Source: Rhynochetos jubatus (Eukaryota; Chordata; Aves; Eurypygiformes; Rhynochetidae). From it: a DNA stretch of 64,000 nt. The translations under genes were made by a program, and so were the position numbers. Positions 42,801 through 56,400 of the stretch are shown in pieces. Location: the NCBI GenBank assembly GCA_027574665.1, contig CM050653.1, positions 45,845,118 through 45,909,117 of the forward strand, given 5' to 3'. Below the pieces are notes generated by a model. That model was not told the origin of the DNA. It saw nothing but the letters and a program-made list of their open reading frames with translations, and searched no databases. Position 1 is the stretch's first letter. Each line of letters begins with the position of its first letter.

Positions 42801-45800
42801 ATATATTTGTGTAGTCATGCCAACCCAGAAAGACCAGATAGGATTCTAGCAAACATCACGGGAAATCCGTCATGGGAAGAAAGTATCAGCACAAAGATCT
42901 CTCAGTCTCAGAAAGGAGAAGGATTAAAAGTTACAATCTTCACCTCGGACAAATACAAGTACCTCAAAAAAGGACACAGACAGCAGTGAAGACCCCACGC
43001 TCTACGAAGAGCCACTGGGACATCCAGAAATCCAAAGAGAAATTAGTTTCTCTAAACATTCCTCTGCTACAGCTACTCTTTGTGCAGGGGCCTGAGTACT
43101 TTCTCATTGTCCCTGGCACAAAATACATGGAGGATTGCAGCGTCTAAATTAGGCCTGATAATTTCCTGTCTGCCTGCAGACTCAGACTGACATCCTGACG
43201 CTGTCCTACACTGGAGGACTATTTTAAAAGCTGCCTTTACAGACACACTGAATGTAATGCAGTTTTATTTTTAAATGAAATCTTTGATTATGGAGAACAA
43301 TCCCATGGCTAGGGCTGCATGCTACAGAACCACAGAGTCTGTGGGGGACCGTGCTTATCACAGCAAAATCGCCTTCTCAACTGTTCAGCATTGCTGCCGT
43401 GTCATGTTACAGTAATAACTGCAGATGAAGAGCTTTTAATTCATTGATAAAAGCAGAAGGCTGGAGTAGCTGGCTAGCTGTAATGAAGCTTATTATTCTG
43501 CAGCTAATTTGCCGATTATATTAGAGTTTTATTTCTGAGCACTTGTACCAGAAGACAGCATTATCAACACAACATCTAAACGTAGAAGGTCCTGGGAAGA
43601 ATGTTAATGAGCTATCACCTACCTCTGCAAAGGTCCCGGTTATTAATAGTGAGTATCCTAAGTATAGATCAAAAACTCTCCCTGAAGAGTGTGCAACCTG
43701 TGTAAAATATGATTACTCATTTGGAACATAACCAGAAAGTAATAGCTAAGTCATGTCTCATTTAAAAGGCTGTGATTTCTTTAATGCTGGTAAGCGGACC
43801 AGGGCACAGATGAAGCACCCTGGTCCGACAGCAGGATTCCCACACACCGCCAGCAGCAGCAGCCATGGGCTGGAGCCTGATCCCGGGAGAAAAGATGCAC
43901 ATTAAGGAGCACTCTGCTGCTCCCTATCCTCTGCCTTCTTTAACTTTCCCGCTTCCTTATTTCACTGTCTGGAGGCCAGAAAGTCCTAAAGACTACTTGA
44001 AACACAGGGTCTGCTCCTTCCTTCTACCCCTACCACTGAAAACCCCCAAAAGCCTGAAAGAGGATACTGGCACATCTCTTTCTGTGCCAGGGAATAAAAG
44101 AAATGTCATGATAGATGCATAGGTAAAGGGGAATTGAGGATGTGACATCTGAGTACCCAAGCATCACCAAGATCCAAGTAAACCTTTAGTCAATCATATA
44201 CCCTGGCATCTTCCTGGAAATATTGAGAACTTTCTATTTCCCTAAATTTCCTTCAAAATTTTATTGGGAAAAAGAATTCTTCATGTCCTTTTGCTGTCAC
44301 CGGTCTCCCGCCATCCCCAGACATGGGCCCAGGTCCTTCCAAGTTCAGGTGAGCACATAACATGACACTAAAACAGTGTCTTCTCGGATCCCCTTGCAGG
44401 AAAAAACAGCACCACGAAGCTTCCTTGTGCCTGAGGAGTGAGGAAGAGCAAGCATTGCTTTAGTTGTTTGGAAATTTCATAAATATGTCGACTTATTGCT
44501 AAGCTTATGAGGAAGTCATCTATTGAGTTAGTCTTTGGCAGGTTCAAGCCAGACCAAAGCACAGCAGAGATTGCTGTAGGATATACTTTGCTTTTGTATG
44601 TAGCAACACCATAGTTCAGAGAGGTTATTTATCCTAATCCACAGAAGCCCATAATTGCTTTGCAAGCTCACTGCCTGTTTGAGGGAATTACAAGCCCAAG
44701 AGTTTCCCTCCCATGTTGTGTCCAGCCAGAAAATACAATCTTCTACTACTAAGGAAAAAAAAAAAAAAAAAAGAAATTGCAACAAAATTCTTGTTTTCTT
44801 GAAAACACAACACAAAGCACTCAGCAAGTACAGTCTGTTTCTCTTTCCTATTCATTAAAATATTGCTGTTGGAAACCCTCCTTTCATTTCCTAGTGGCAG
44901 TGTGCTCGGGTTGTTAAAATCAGTTTAAAACTGCAGTTCATGACTGATTTGTAAAAGCACTAATTGCTGGAGATATTAGTGTCAAACTGATACAGCTGAC
45001 ATCAGATAAACGTCCACTGTACCCACAGGCAAAGCTGTGGCAGGCCAAGAGCTGAGCGTGGTTATCCCACAGGCTTGCCAGCCCACCAGCTAGACCAGAG
45101 GGGCTGTGGACAGGGGTGGTGTGACCATGGGGGCCAGTCTTGCCCTTCTCTTTGGGCGGTCTCCTAGCTGGCCTTTGCTGGAGCAAGGCTAAAGAGAGCT
45201 TCCAGCCTAGCCACCTCAGTCATGAGATTTATTTTAATCTGACCCTTGCTTTTTTTCCAAAAAGGGACATTTGGGGGTCAGTTCCACTCTAAACTGTGCT
45301 GTCTGTGCTCCAGCACATACTGATTAGCCATGAAGCACTGGGCTGCCAAGTGCAGCAGGCACACTGCATGCCAAGCAGCTTTCCAGGGCAATGCCTGAGC
45401 TTCATTGGCCCCAGTTCCACACTGGGGTGCAGAGGTTCCTCATCCCTGGAGAGGACAGTGCCTGCACACCTTCAGGGAAGAGAGTCTTACCTCTGTGGCA
45501 GGTGGGGGGCTAACATGCTGGAACCACAGACTTTGCAGAAGGGACAAAAATGGCCTGCAAAACACACGAGGAGATGGACAGTGATGGCAAACTCCCCTCC
45601 CTGAGCAAATGTCAATGCACCAGCATGACCTCCTCTGTGTACAGGATATTTTGTTTGTTAGACACCAATCCACGTAGCCACAGGCAATCTAGACTCCTTA
45701 GGGAAACAGAAGGTTGCCTACTTAGACTTATTAGAATGGTAAATGGCTGAGCAGCTGGATGAACAGGCAAAAATAAACTACCTGATATTCTTCCAAGTGC

Positions 45801-47338
45801 TATACAGAAACCATCCTCATTTCTCTTCAGTCCTCTTAGCTTTGCAAGGCCAAAGGGATTTAGATGCTTAACATTCAGGACTTAGAAGCCCAAATCACCA
45901 AAATATAAACAGGCAGCCTTGAAAATCTATCTTAAGAGACACAGTCCCACTGATACTCCATTATACTTTCAAAACCAGAGGTGCTAGGTACTGGAAAGGT
46001 CAAGTGGAACTGCCAAGACATTTCGAAGGTCACATTCATAATAACTTGGCATGTAAACAGTGATGGAGAATATGGGACTGACCCCCAAAACTGCTAAGAG
46101 CCAGGAAGATCACAAACCCCTTCCTAACAAGATCTACTCTGTCAGGGATAAAACTCCACTGTTCAGATCACAAAAATCTGGACAGGACAAGACATTAGAT
46201 ATCAAACCACAGCTAATAGAAGAATCACCATTTTGTCATGTGTCATTCACCCAACTGTGACAAAATCACCGTGGCCAAACCACATCGTTGTATAGTTAAT
46301 TTTTCTGTGAGTTTTTTTTCATCAAAACAGTCTTTCAACAAACCACTTTTTCTGGTACTGATGGCTTTGAGTGGAGCTTTTTTCTAGAGCAGTTACAAAT
46401 GTTTTAGAACAGAACATTATGTATGAATAGTTGAAATAGTTTCTTCTTGTAATTGTGCATTACCTTGAACTCATGTCCCACAGATTCCTTCTATACTGCG
46501 GAATCAGCCACTATTGATTTCCTTTTCTATCATTTCAATGCTGCTTTTATTTTTTCCTTGAAAGAAAGAAATTCTACCCAGCAATATACACTGTAGTTTA
46601 CGGTGCATCTTTGTACTGGTAGGAGGCTGAGAAAGACCCTATTTGCCTGTCAGTCCATCTCTGAAGTCTCTTATTCTGTGGCCCTTGAGCAAGGAGGCCA
46701 ACATTTTCCAACAGACTGTATAATGTTAGGCATTTGAATCCATATCTGTACACGTAAATAAACTTAGCCCTGCTTTTCAGAGGACTCTCAGATCCCATCA
46801 GTGGGAGTTTTTATGGACAGAAGACTGAATAAGCATTGCAGGATTTAATTAGTACTATTACCCAAAGGAGTGCTTTAAAGATGGCTATATCAGAGGACGC
46901 TGATACAGTTCAGCAGATAACTGTTCTTTTTTCCATGTATAAGCTTTCAGTGATGCTTAAGAGTGGAGAATATTCTTCCTTAAAAATTAAGTTCAGATAT
47001 GCACTGAAGTAGTATTTATTCAATTAACATCTCATGCATTAAGGATGTCAAAAACAAAAAAAAAAAAAAGGCGTGGAAAACTAGAGTTAGAGTAAGAAAA
47101 TGGTGTTTCTTCAGAGCTATGCTTAACTGCTGACTTAGTAGAAGAACAATCAAGGACAGTTAAAAACACCATTAGGAGTTACATGTAGCGCAAACTCACA
47201 CAGCATCTCAAAGGGAATGGCATAGTGCACTTGTCCATGGTCTACATGAGAGATTTCACCACACATATCCTTGAAAAAGCAGGAAGTCTGAAGACAAAAA
47301 CCACCACAAAATTTACAACCATCTTCAGCTGGTGTCTC
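39836..47338. other. Intergenic DNA between the CR1 fragment and the first palindromic repeat
   Basis: No gene is recognised. Homopolymer runs include T11 at 40246-40256, A13 at 41651-41663 and A18 at 44755-44772. A 12/13-bp hairpin lies at 41121-41157. The stretch about 43390-43560 is rich in TAAT sites and looks like candidate regulatory DNA. Two overlapping minus-strand frames (40601-40990 and 40738-41055) show no known domain. The segment 45850-45915 may be another decayed copy of an old repeat, but I could not settle this. Confidence 0.7.
41504..41538. repeat. AT microsatellite / self-complementary A/T tract
   Basis: A short A run is followed by five AT units, TTTT, and five to six more AT units, ending in TTT. 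The halves are nearly complementary, so the tract could form a hairpin or unpair easily. It is G/C-free and therefore also a plausible matrix-attachment-like sequence. Confidence 0.9.
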
Positions 47339-47400
47339 AGCTGGTGTAAATCAGGGTAGCGCTGCTTGTTTGGATGGGGTGACACTGATTTACACAGGCT
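47339..47400. repeat. Old palindromic interspersed repeat, copy 1
   Basis: Arms AGCTGGTGTAAATCAG (47339-47354) and CTGATTTACACAGGCT (47385-47400) are inverted copies matching at 14 of 16 positions around a centre of about 30 nt. The wording (GGTGTAAATCAGGGTAGC, ACACTGATTTACAC) is that of a palindromic repeat found dispersed in bird, crocodile and turtle DNA. I do not recall a secure family name. A 10-bp direct duplication (CAGCTGGTGT) precedes the copy. Confidence 0.6.
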
Positions 47401-50400
47401 GTGTTGGATTGCTACGTAAATGTGCTTCTTACATACTTAAAGAAAAAAAATCTGGAAAAAAAAAAAGAGAGGGGAAGGTTTCTAGATCTATAGCAGAAAA
47501 TGAGCCAGGAAATCTGTACCTATGTTTCCTATAGGAACACATAGGTATTTTACTGCATAACAGCTCCAGAATAAAAGACTGAAATTTCAGTTTAGAAAGT
47601 GCCACAATGACATTTTAAAATATTTGTGTAACAGAATTAAATTGCACGCATATATAGTCCTGAGATGTTTTGGTCTATTTGTCTTCATACAAATAATGAG
47701 TTCAGTTGGACATTATGAACTCTGCTTACACTCTTGATCTTGCTACGTTCTTAGTTTTTACTGTATTATATATTTACTCGTGGTGAGGCTAGGAAGCCTG
47801 ATGCCTGGATGTCTGTCTGTGAATAGGTCAGGTATTACATTGCTCATAAACTGAATAAAATAAATAATGTGAACAGATCAGTCCTAACAAATAGTAGGAT
47901 GGCTCCAGCCCAGCTTTATGTAGAATAAGGTTTGATGGAGTGGGTTTTCTTCTCTCAGAAAAATAAAAAAGACATGTTAAACAGTCATTTCAAAAGAATC
48001 CATGTCAGGATAAAGAACAAAAAAGGAACAGAATATGTATGATTTCATGTTCAAGAAAAGAAATTTGAGCTTATAAAGATTAAGAAAAAGTTACAAAAAG
48101 GAATCTTCGGTGATCCCAAAAGTACATTATTCAAAATCCAAAGACCTGTCAGAAGAAATGCAAAAAACCACCAAAAATCAGCTGAATGAATTTTGCATTG
48201 AGTTCACTTATTTTTTTCTGGACCATAGGAAAGAGACCTGTACTTGGGGAATATTCTGCAAAATGTACAGCTTATTTTTTTAGGCAATTATTTCTTCATG
48301 AAAGGTTACACCAGAAAAAACAGTGCCGCAGAGGTCTTTGGAGGGGCACTTGGTCTTTGTGGTGAGCTCACTGGAGTGTGGGCTCTTGCAGGGGGCGGCA
48401 GCAGAGCAGGGCAGTGAGCGTCCCTGCTACGATGAGGCAGGGACAGAGGATGGGGTAGCAGGGGACTGCTCACCACAGGAGCTGCTTGCCCTACAGTGCA
48501 GGGCATGTGTCCAGGACCAAAACCTGTGAAGTGACCTGTAAAGATCAGGTTTGGTCTGAGGACCCCCAGAGCTGCTTTTCTGAGACCTCCAGCCACATTC
48601 AGGGAGGGCCTGAGCTGCTTTAAAGGCAGTCATTCTCTAATTGAGCTGAATCTCACACCTTGCTGATAGCACAGACAGTGGGATGATGTCTCATTTCCTC
48701 CAGATTTAGTCATTTACTCACACTCACTTCACTCGCCTCTCACATTATGGCCCTGCTTGTTCTTCAGCTCTGGATTTGTCTTGGTGTACAGGGCAGTCTC
48801 CATAGAAAAGTTCAGCAAGAAAAACAGCTGACAGAAGAATAGACAGAGGTTTACACTGAAAAAATTTCATCAGTTCTACTCACATTTTTCATTTTTTTCT
48901 GAGGTTTGGGGAGTTGGAATAGACTAAAGTGCCTCAGACATGATGAAGTGTGGATGGCAGTGAGAGTCTGGTTAAGAATGAGGAAACCAATTTGAGTAGA
49001 AAGCATTGGAATGGGGACTCATGTGAAAAAGATCTTCCTGACTCAGGCATGAACACAGTGGTGGGGAAAACTCGCTGTGATAGTGAAGCCAGTAAGTGTT
49101 GCAGCCATAACTAGTGACTGCAGCGTGTGTGCATGTGTGTGAGAGACAGATGAAAGATTTAGTAGATAGATGGCAAAACAGGTGACACGACTTCTGATTC
49201 TGACTTATGGAAATTGATACCTCCACTGAAGTACAACCTGTTCTCCAAATCCTGACATTAAGACGAATAGCAGCCAAACGGCAGCCGCTAGCATTTGATA
49301 CTTGCGAGAGCTCAAATATTGATTGCACCACTTATTAATGAGTTTCATTCATAATAAATACATGGTGTGTTTGCACAGAAGAGGTGTTTTCTAGGGGAGG
49401 CATTACATGCTGTATTAAACAATGAATAATTTCTTAATCTTAAATGTGAGTAAACAGCAGGATAGTAAGTGTCATGGTTTTAGGCAATTTCAGGAAGGTG
49501 CAAGTGTAGCAAGTGCTCTGGCACACCTGATGAGGCAGCTCTCACTCCAAATGATGATTTTCTTGACAGCAATCGCTATGTGAGGTGTTATGGGCTAGAA
49601 ATTACTGTCATAATTAATAACAGAGAAAAGGTTTTAAGTACTAAATTCCATGTTGATTCATTGAAAATTTGTGACTGGATTCATTATGGTAGCTTTCTGT
49701 GTTGCCCTTTTAGAGCTCTTCCTGCTTAAAGTATAGTTATTTCTTCAATGTCTGGTCTTGGCTGGGAACCCATTTTTTTATTCTCCACATAGATGTATTT
49801 CAAAGAAAGTGTTTCCTTCATAAGACAGCTGACGTTTGAAATTCAGACAAAATAATGTATCATAAAAACTGCACAGAATGGACTTTTTAAAAATGGATGT
49901 TTAACATTGCATTTCATAATGCCTGTATTTCCCAAATTGCTGGTCAAGTTGCTATTTACTGTAATGAAACAGAAGACGAGGTCTTGTGTTTAGGAACTGA
50001 AACTTCAGAGCCCTCAGCACTCACTCTTTTTTTTCCCCTGTGTTTTTTTCACTACAGGTGCTAGGTGTTTAGTTTCTGTGATCAGCTTTAGATATAAGAG
50101 GCAAAAATGGTGAGTATGGATGAGCAGATCATCCAACCAACAATAAAAATGGTCACCGGCTTATAATGAATATGCAACTTTTCTTGCACAAATATCCTCT
50201 CAGAATACAGATTGTTGCTAATGGGCAACTAGAAAAATTTAGTGTAAAACAGCTGTGGGATATTCTCTTCCCTCCACAGCTAATACCCACAGGCCTCTGT
50301 TTGCATAGGTCTCCAGGGGACCATTCCAAGATTCACTGAAAGAAAAGGGAATGCAGCCAACATGGACATATCTGCACTGTCCTGCCAGCTCAGTGCTACA

Positions 50401-53400
50401 TCTCAGACTCTTTACCTGCCCAGCCCGCCGAAGTCCTTGGCTGAGACAAGACACCCTTGTTCCCGAGGAAACCTTACCCTTGAAGAAGACAGAAAATTGG
50501 GCTGAGATGAAACATCAGTCACGACCATGCAGTGGGGCAGGTTCAACTATTTCATACTACACAGAGGAGTAACTGCTGCCTGCAGACAGGCATAGCTAGG
50601 AGTAGAGAACTCAACAGAGTCGATATGCTCCCTGCCGCTGTGGGAGGAAGAGTTATGTCTTGAATATTTGTGCATAATGGAGTAAACAAAGTTTGATTGG
50701 AGATATGATTCACAGAACAAACGGTTGACTGTTAAAATATTTGCAGAATACCCATAACAGTGTTGTCACATTTTACCATCACCATAGGCACCCTATATCC
50801 CTACCAAATTTCCCATCAAATACTAAGAAGCAAAATTATTCTCAAGAGGAACAGTCAGCAACTTTCACACATGTGGCTGGAGCACTACTTGTCTAGGTCT
50901 CAGGCACACAAACTTTAGGCTGTATCTGTAAAGTGGCAGCTTCAAAGTTACGTTGTTGGCTCCAGTGCAGATCCACTGAGACCCCAAACTCTTTTATTAG
51001 CTTGTTGACAGTGGTGGCAGCCTCTTGGATAGGAGCAGCACCACTTATTTTTGAGAAACAACATATGGCACTTAGAATCCAGTGGTTGCCAGCTTTTGAT
51101 GTAATTAGCCATGATCCCTGAACATCTGCACTCATCAGTTAGCCTTTAAGTTGGTGATCTATTGTTCCACATCAGAATTGAGATTACTCTTTCTTTGAGC
51201 ATGCTTCCTTCAAGAATGTTCCATGTCTTTAACTAAAGTTATTAACTTCAAAACCCTGCGAGTACTCTGTAGGCAGAAATCTTATTCTAGGTTATCACCT
51301 TGTCACATTTGAGAAGTTCTCCTGAGACTGGAGAAAGGCGACTGCTTAAAAAGTATTGTAGGACACTGAAGGACCACAGTACTACACCGTAGAGCCAAGA
51401 CAGAAATACCCTCCTCAGAATAACCATGTTTACTAATTAGTATGTGTAGCCTGATTTGTCAGACTTACTGTTGTGCATATACATTAGGTAAATCCAGTAG
51501 ATTTATAGTAGGAAAAATGGAGTCTAAAAATAAGAGTCGGAAGAGATCAGAAGATGAAAATATTTCAAAATTTTGCTAGAGCTTTGCATTAGAATTTTGA
51601 ATTGTCAAAGACTGATAGCCTTGCAAGTTGAGCAAAGAACCACTTATTCAGTGATTTTTTTTATTTTTTGAATTGCAAAAACAAATTAACGAAGTATTTG
51701 TAACCAATTATAACCTTGGATTACCAGATGGATTGAAAGAGACAGTAAGGCAAGAGAGAGAAACCATTAGTTAAACAAGTAATCTCGTGGAAGCCATATG
51801 GGCTGTTTAGGCAATTAGGATTATTCATAGAAGAAGGGACTTAAAGGGACTTTCAGAAAGTCCATTATCTTTGAAAGCAAGGTTACCCTAGGCAATGTGA
51901 ACTATCTGGAAGAGAAATGATGCTGGAAGAAAAATTGAAAAGAAAGAAAAAAATCTCAGGAATAACAATTAGATTTAGAATAGCAAAATTAAACAATAAA
52001 TGTTCTGATAGCTTCCCTGGACATAGAGGTCTAGAAAATAGTATTAATTAATCCTGGGGCAGGACAAAGAGAAAGGAAAAAGTTAGTGTCATGAATACTG
52101 GGCATTCAGCAAGAAATCACTCATTCTTTGCTAGGTCTATATTTCTAGCACCCGTGCACATGGCTGTAGGACATCTAACGTGGGTCAAAGAGACTGTTAC
52201 TACTTGAGATTGTCAAGCTTAGTGGAAATAATAGTCCAGCTCCTTGCTAAATAAAAGAAGGCTACCATCTATCCTATGTCGTATTTTCTTAATGTGACTT
52301 CCTGTCACAGTACATTCCCTGTCAGAGTTTCTCTGCAGCCCCTGCAAGATAACCAACATACACTGAGGTTTGCAATGAAGCGTTATTCTCAGGCTAAACA
52401 TACCACTTCAGTGTCACCTGGAACTTACACGATGGATAATGTACCTGGAAGATAAAGGACTTTTATTCAAAACACCCCAAACTAAGACTCATACGGGTTG
52501 AACTTGCTGAACTATCATCACAGTGAGTCCTACTGGTTCGCCCAAGTCGTTAGGTCTTTATAGGGAACTCCAAGAAGGATGATTTTTCACTGACATATTA
52601 CATCACCCTAACAACTTTAAAGTCCCATCCTGATTCACAGTGGAATCGCATTATGAAGCATGATTCCTACACACTGTCTAGTATCAAGATTAAAATCCTG
52701 CCATATGTGAGGGATGAAGACTTCTTTCTTTCTGAGAAGTTTTTCAGAAGGCAAGTTCCTTCAGGTAGAGAAATAGTTGGGCTGTGCAACTATTTGAGGC
52801 CCTGCAAAATGGCATTCAGCTAGAATCAGGTTAAGATAACCTCAAATGACAAGCAAGAAGAGAATGTTTATTTTCCCTAATTTGCAGTGGCTTTGCTATA
52901 CTTGGCTATGACACAAAGAACTGAGCTCTGATGAGCACTGCAAGAAGAGATGATTGTTTTACCAGCTTGAAAGAGAGGGGAATCTGGGGAATTCATTCTT
53001 ATTTATATTATTATGAAGATCTTTTGTTTTTTGGCCTGAGAGTAAAAAGACCAAAGGACATTTAAAGCCTGCACTTTTTCCTGCAGCATTTTCATCATCT
53101 GACACAATGCTGGCCAATTTATTGCTCTGACTGACAGCAGCTGATCAAGTGTTCCCACAGCCACTATCACAGTGTGAAACATTGGGTTCAAAATGGTGAT
53201 GGGTTCATTTGCTGTAATTCTAAATGGGACAGAGCCCAAAACCAGGATCCCAGCTCCCTTGAACTCGAGCTGTTAAAAATTCAGATCCATATCAAAATCT
53301 TACTGCTCAGGCCCATCACTACTTAATTTACCAAGGCTGTTACTGGCACAGCACTTCATTCTGGCTGTCTTCACTAGCCCTCACGTGACAGCCACAATAA

Positions 53401-56400
53401 ATTATGCAGCTGGGAATGCAATAGCATCTGAAGCAATTGACCCGTGCAAGGATAGTGATATCGCTCACATCGTTGTGATGCAGCCCCACGCTGGGCAGAG
53501 CAGCACTGCCCTCCACCAAGGGGACCATAGGTTGGTCCCCTACTCTCCCACATGCATGTAAATCTGGCCTATTTGGCAAACACTGCCTCCCTCCTGTTAG
53601 ATAGCACTGGATACCATGGACTATGTCCAGATAAGATTTCTCTTGAGCAAGTCTTGTTCTACCTTTCTTAAGAAAACTTGTCAGTGAGCAGTGCTACAGC
53701 TCACACGACAACTTCTCACGTGAGGGTTTAAGACTCTTCAGTGAAGCTTTTGCTGTAATATGCTTGTGTACTTGCTTGAGAACTGAATGCAGATTCAACC
53801 GCTAATGTCATCAGTATTCCTTTCTCTAAAGCAGGCAGTATTGTGAAATGTGACTGTGACTACCTGAACCTAAAGCCCAGAGGATGGCTGGTTTGGCTGA
53901 GACCATGACAGGAGATCGATGACAAATATGGCAAAAGTGGGTTAGAAATGGGAGCCAAAGGAGTCAGCAGAGTGTGCATCACACAGCAGTTATGCCATGT
54001 CCCTAAGCACTGAGCAGCCCCTGAACTGTTTCTTCATCCTGGCCTTTATGAGAGCGGACTGTGCTGCATGCTCTGCAGCCCTAGCTCCTCAGGAGCTGAA
54101 GCCAGTGTGGGATCTCCCTACCCTGGGACTAACTTGAGCTTTCTGCCGTGGGGGGCACTGCAGTGCAGTCGCAGAGTTGCTGGTGGTGTTTCCAGCCTCC
54201 ACAGCTGGGAACTCCTCTGCCCTCCTCACCATGGCCCTGTAGTTAAGTGCTCTCAAGCTGCCATGCCTACTTCTTTGTGAGTATAAAGGAGCAGAGGAGA
54301 ACAAACTATGAGTTCCTGGCTTAGCTCCAGAGTCTACACAGAGCTGCTGGCTTACAGATAAGAAAATGACCTTCTCCCTCCAAAGGGAGTATCAGAGTAG
54401 CTGGGTTACGGGTGAGAATGGGAGCTTTCCCTCCTTCAGACAAAAGTGCTTCACACCATGCCCTCAGAGCAGGTTATCTCCTTGCAGAGCTTCCCAAGGG
54501 ACTGACACTGAACGACGTGGCCTATGCTAATGCTCATAACTAGTTTGCACCTCTCTTTCTGTCTGAAGCATCAAGTATTCACCATGAGTGCTGAGCTACA
54601 TATGGTGTAAGGTATACATTATTCCACTGGCAGCCGTTATATGGCATGGTAAGTAAAATAAAGTAACAGGTAGATATATTTTTCTTGTTAATCACAAACC
54701 TAATTTTCTATTAAAATGTATGAGATGACAAAATCTCAACAAACTCTTTAAAGCTATTACTAGAGGATAAAGTATTCCACCAAAGTATTAATATTAACAT
54801 CATTAAAAGAGTTTTATCAAGTGTGCCTTTATCTCCAGATTGCAAACAATAGCAGCCTGAAGGAGAGATATGCCCTTGAGTATTGTGGTATGAAAACCAA
54901 CAGCAGTTTTAGAGCCACATAAAGTCTTCTTGTGGCTTCAAAATTAGGGAAAAAAACTCTTGAAGCCACAATTATAAGAAGTAATAGAGTAAATGAATCT
55001 ATTTTTCATCACCTTGGGCTCTGAAAAGAAAACATTTGAGAATTATATTGATAAGAGAAAGAGCTGAGATATTCAAATGCATTTAATGTTGTTTTAATTG
55101 ATTAAACTAGATCAGGAACATTTGAAAATGCATAAAGGGGCTGTTTCTGCATAAATATTCAAAATATATCTGGTTCAGAAGATAGGTGCTCTTTTGTACA
55201 TGTAAGTGATACAAGATACCTTATTTTCCATAAATCCAATAAAGTCTTAGAGTCCAGAAGATTAAGAGTCTTAAGTTTTTAGGATGCATTTTTTGATCAG
55301 TTATTTGTTAATGTCTCTCCCTCCTTTGGAGTAGGAGTGCTTCTGGCAGTCCAGCGCTTCAGAAAAGGAATCTGAGAGAAGGGAAGATGAGGAAAGATTT
55401 TGGTTGCACTGTCACAACCCATTGTAGGTTTGTCCAAAAATTCAGTGATGTCAGTGAGTTACAGATCAAAGCTTGTGAAATGCTGGAGAAATCCCCCAGT
55501 GTCTATTTGGGAAAAATATATCTTCGTCATAGCATAGGATTTTTGACAGACATCAACACCATTTCACCTCTGAGGATAAGAGCTCAGTTTCCGAAAACAT
55601 TAAGCCATTGACTTGTTGATGTCAAGAGCACACCATTTGGAATCCCTAGCTCTCCAGTCCCACAACACATGTGTAGGATAGCCTTTGTTGCCTGGTGTAC
55701 CTTCCTAGGCCCTGGTGGTCCTGTGCTAACTGCTCAGAAGCAATTCTTCTCCCTTGTGCTGTGATAATTGTTTTTTATAAATCCTGACACTGGATTATTT
55801 CAACAGATTTACAGACGGGGTCTTGTGAGGAGGAGGGGATGGTCTTGGGGAGAGGACAGAAGTAACCAAAAGCCAGTCCATTGGAGGGCCCGCACTGATA
55901 TCAGAATTCCCAATCTTGACAAGGTCCCTTTAAAATGTTTCTTTGTTTCATGATCATAAACTCAAAATAGTCCCCTTTGCCACATCACTGTAACACTGCT
56001 CTGAGATGAGGAAAATACAAGAATATTGTACTGTAGATGTCTGTCTCCCAGCTGCATTGAGTGATGAGGCTCTCTCTTCCCTGTATGTTCATAAGAGGTA
56101 ATTTCTTCTAGAGTCTCTCCATAAAAAACTCCTTACAGGGAGCCCACCATTAATCTTGAGCACAGTAAGTATTAGCCAACATGGTAAAAAGAACATTAAA
56201 AAGAATCTTGTCCCTAAGCTGCGGAAGCCTAAATAATGACAGTAATAGCATAATCTCGCTCTCACACACAAAGTTGTTAACTGACAAAAATAGAGTTCAT
56301 GCAAAGCAGAGTACACAATCGGAACAGAAAAGCACAACTTTCTTCACTAATTCCCAAATAAATAACACCGAATATATTGCTTTTAAGTGCTTCATTTATT

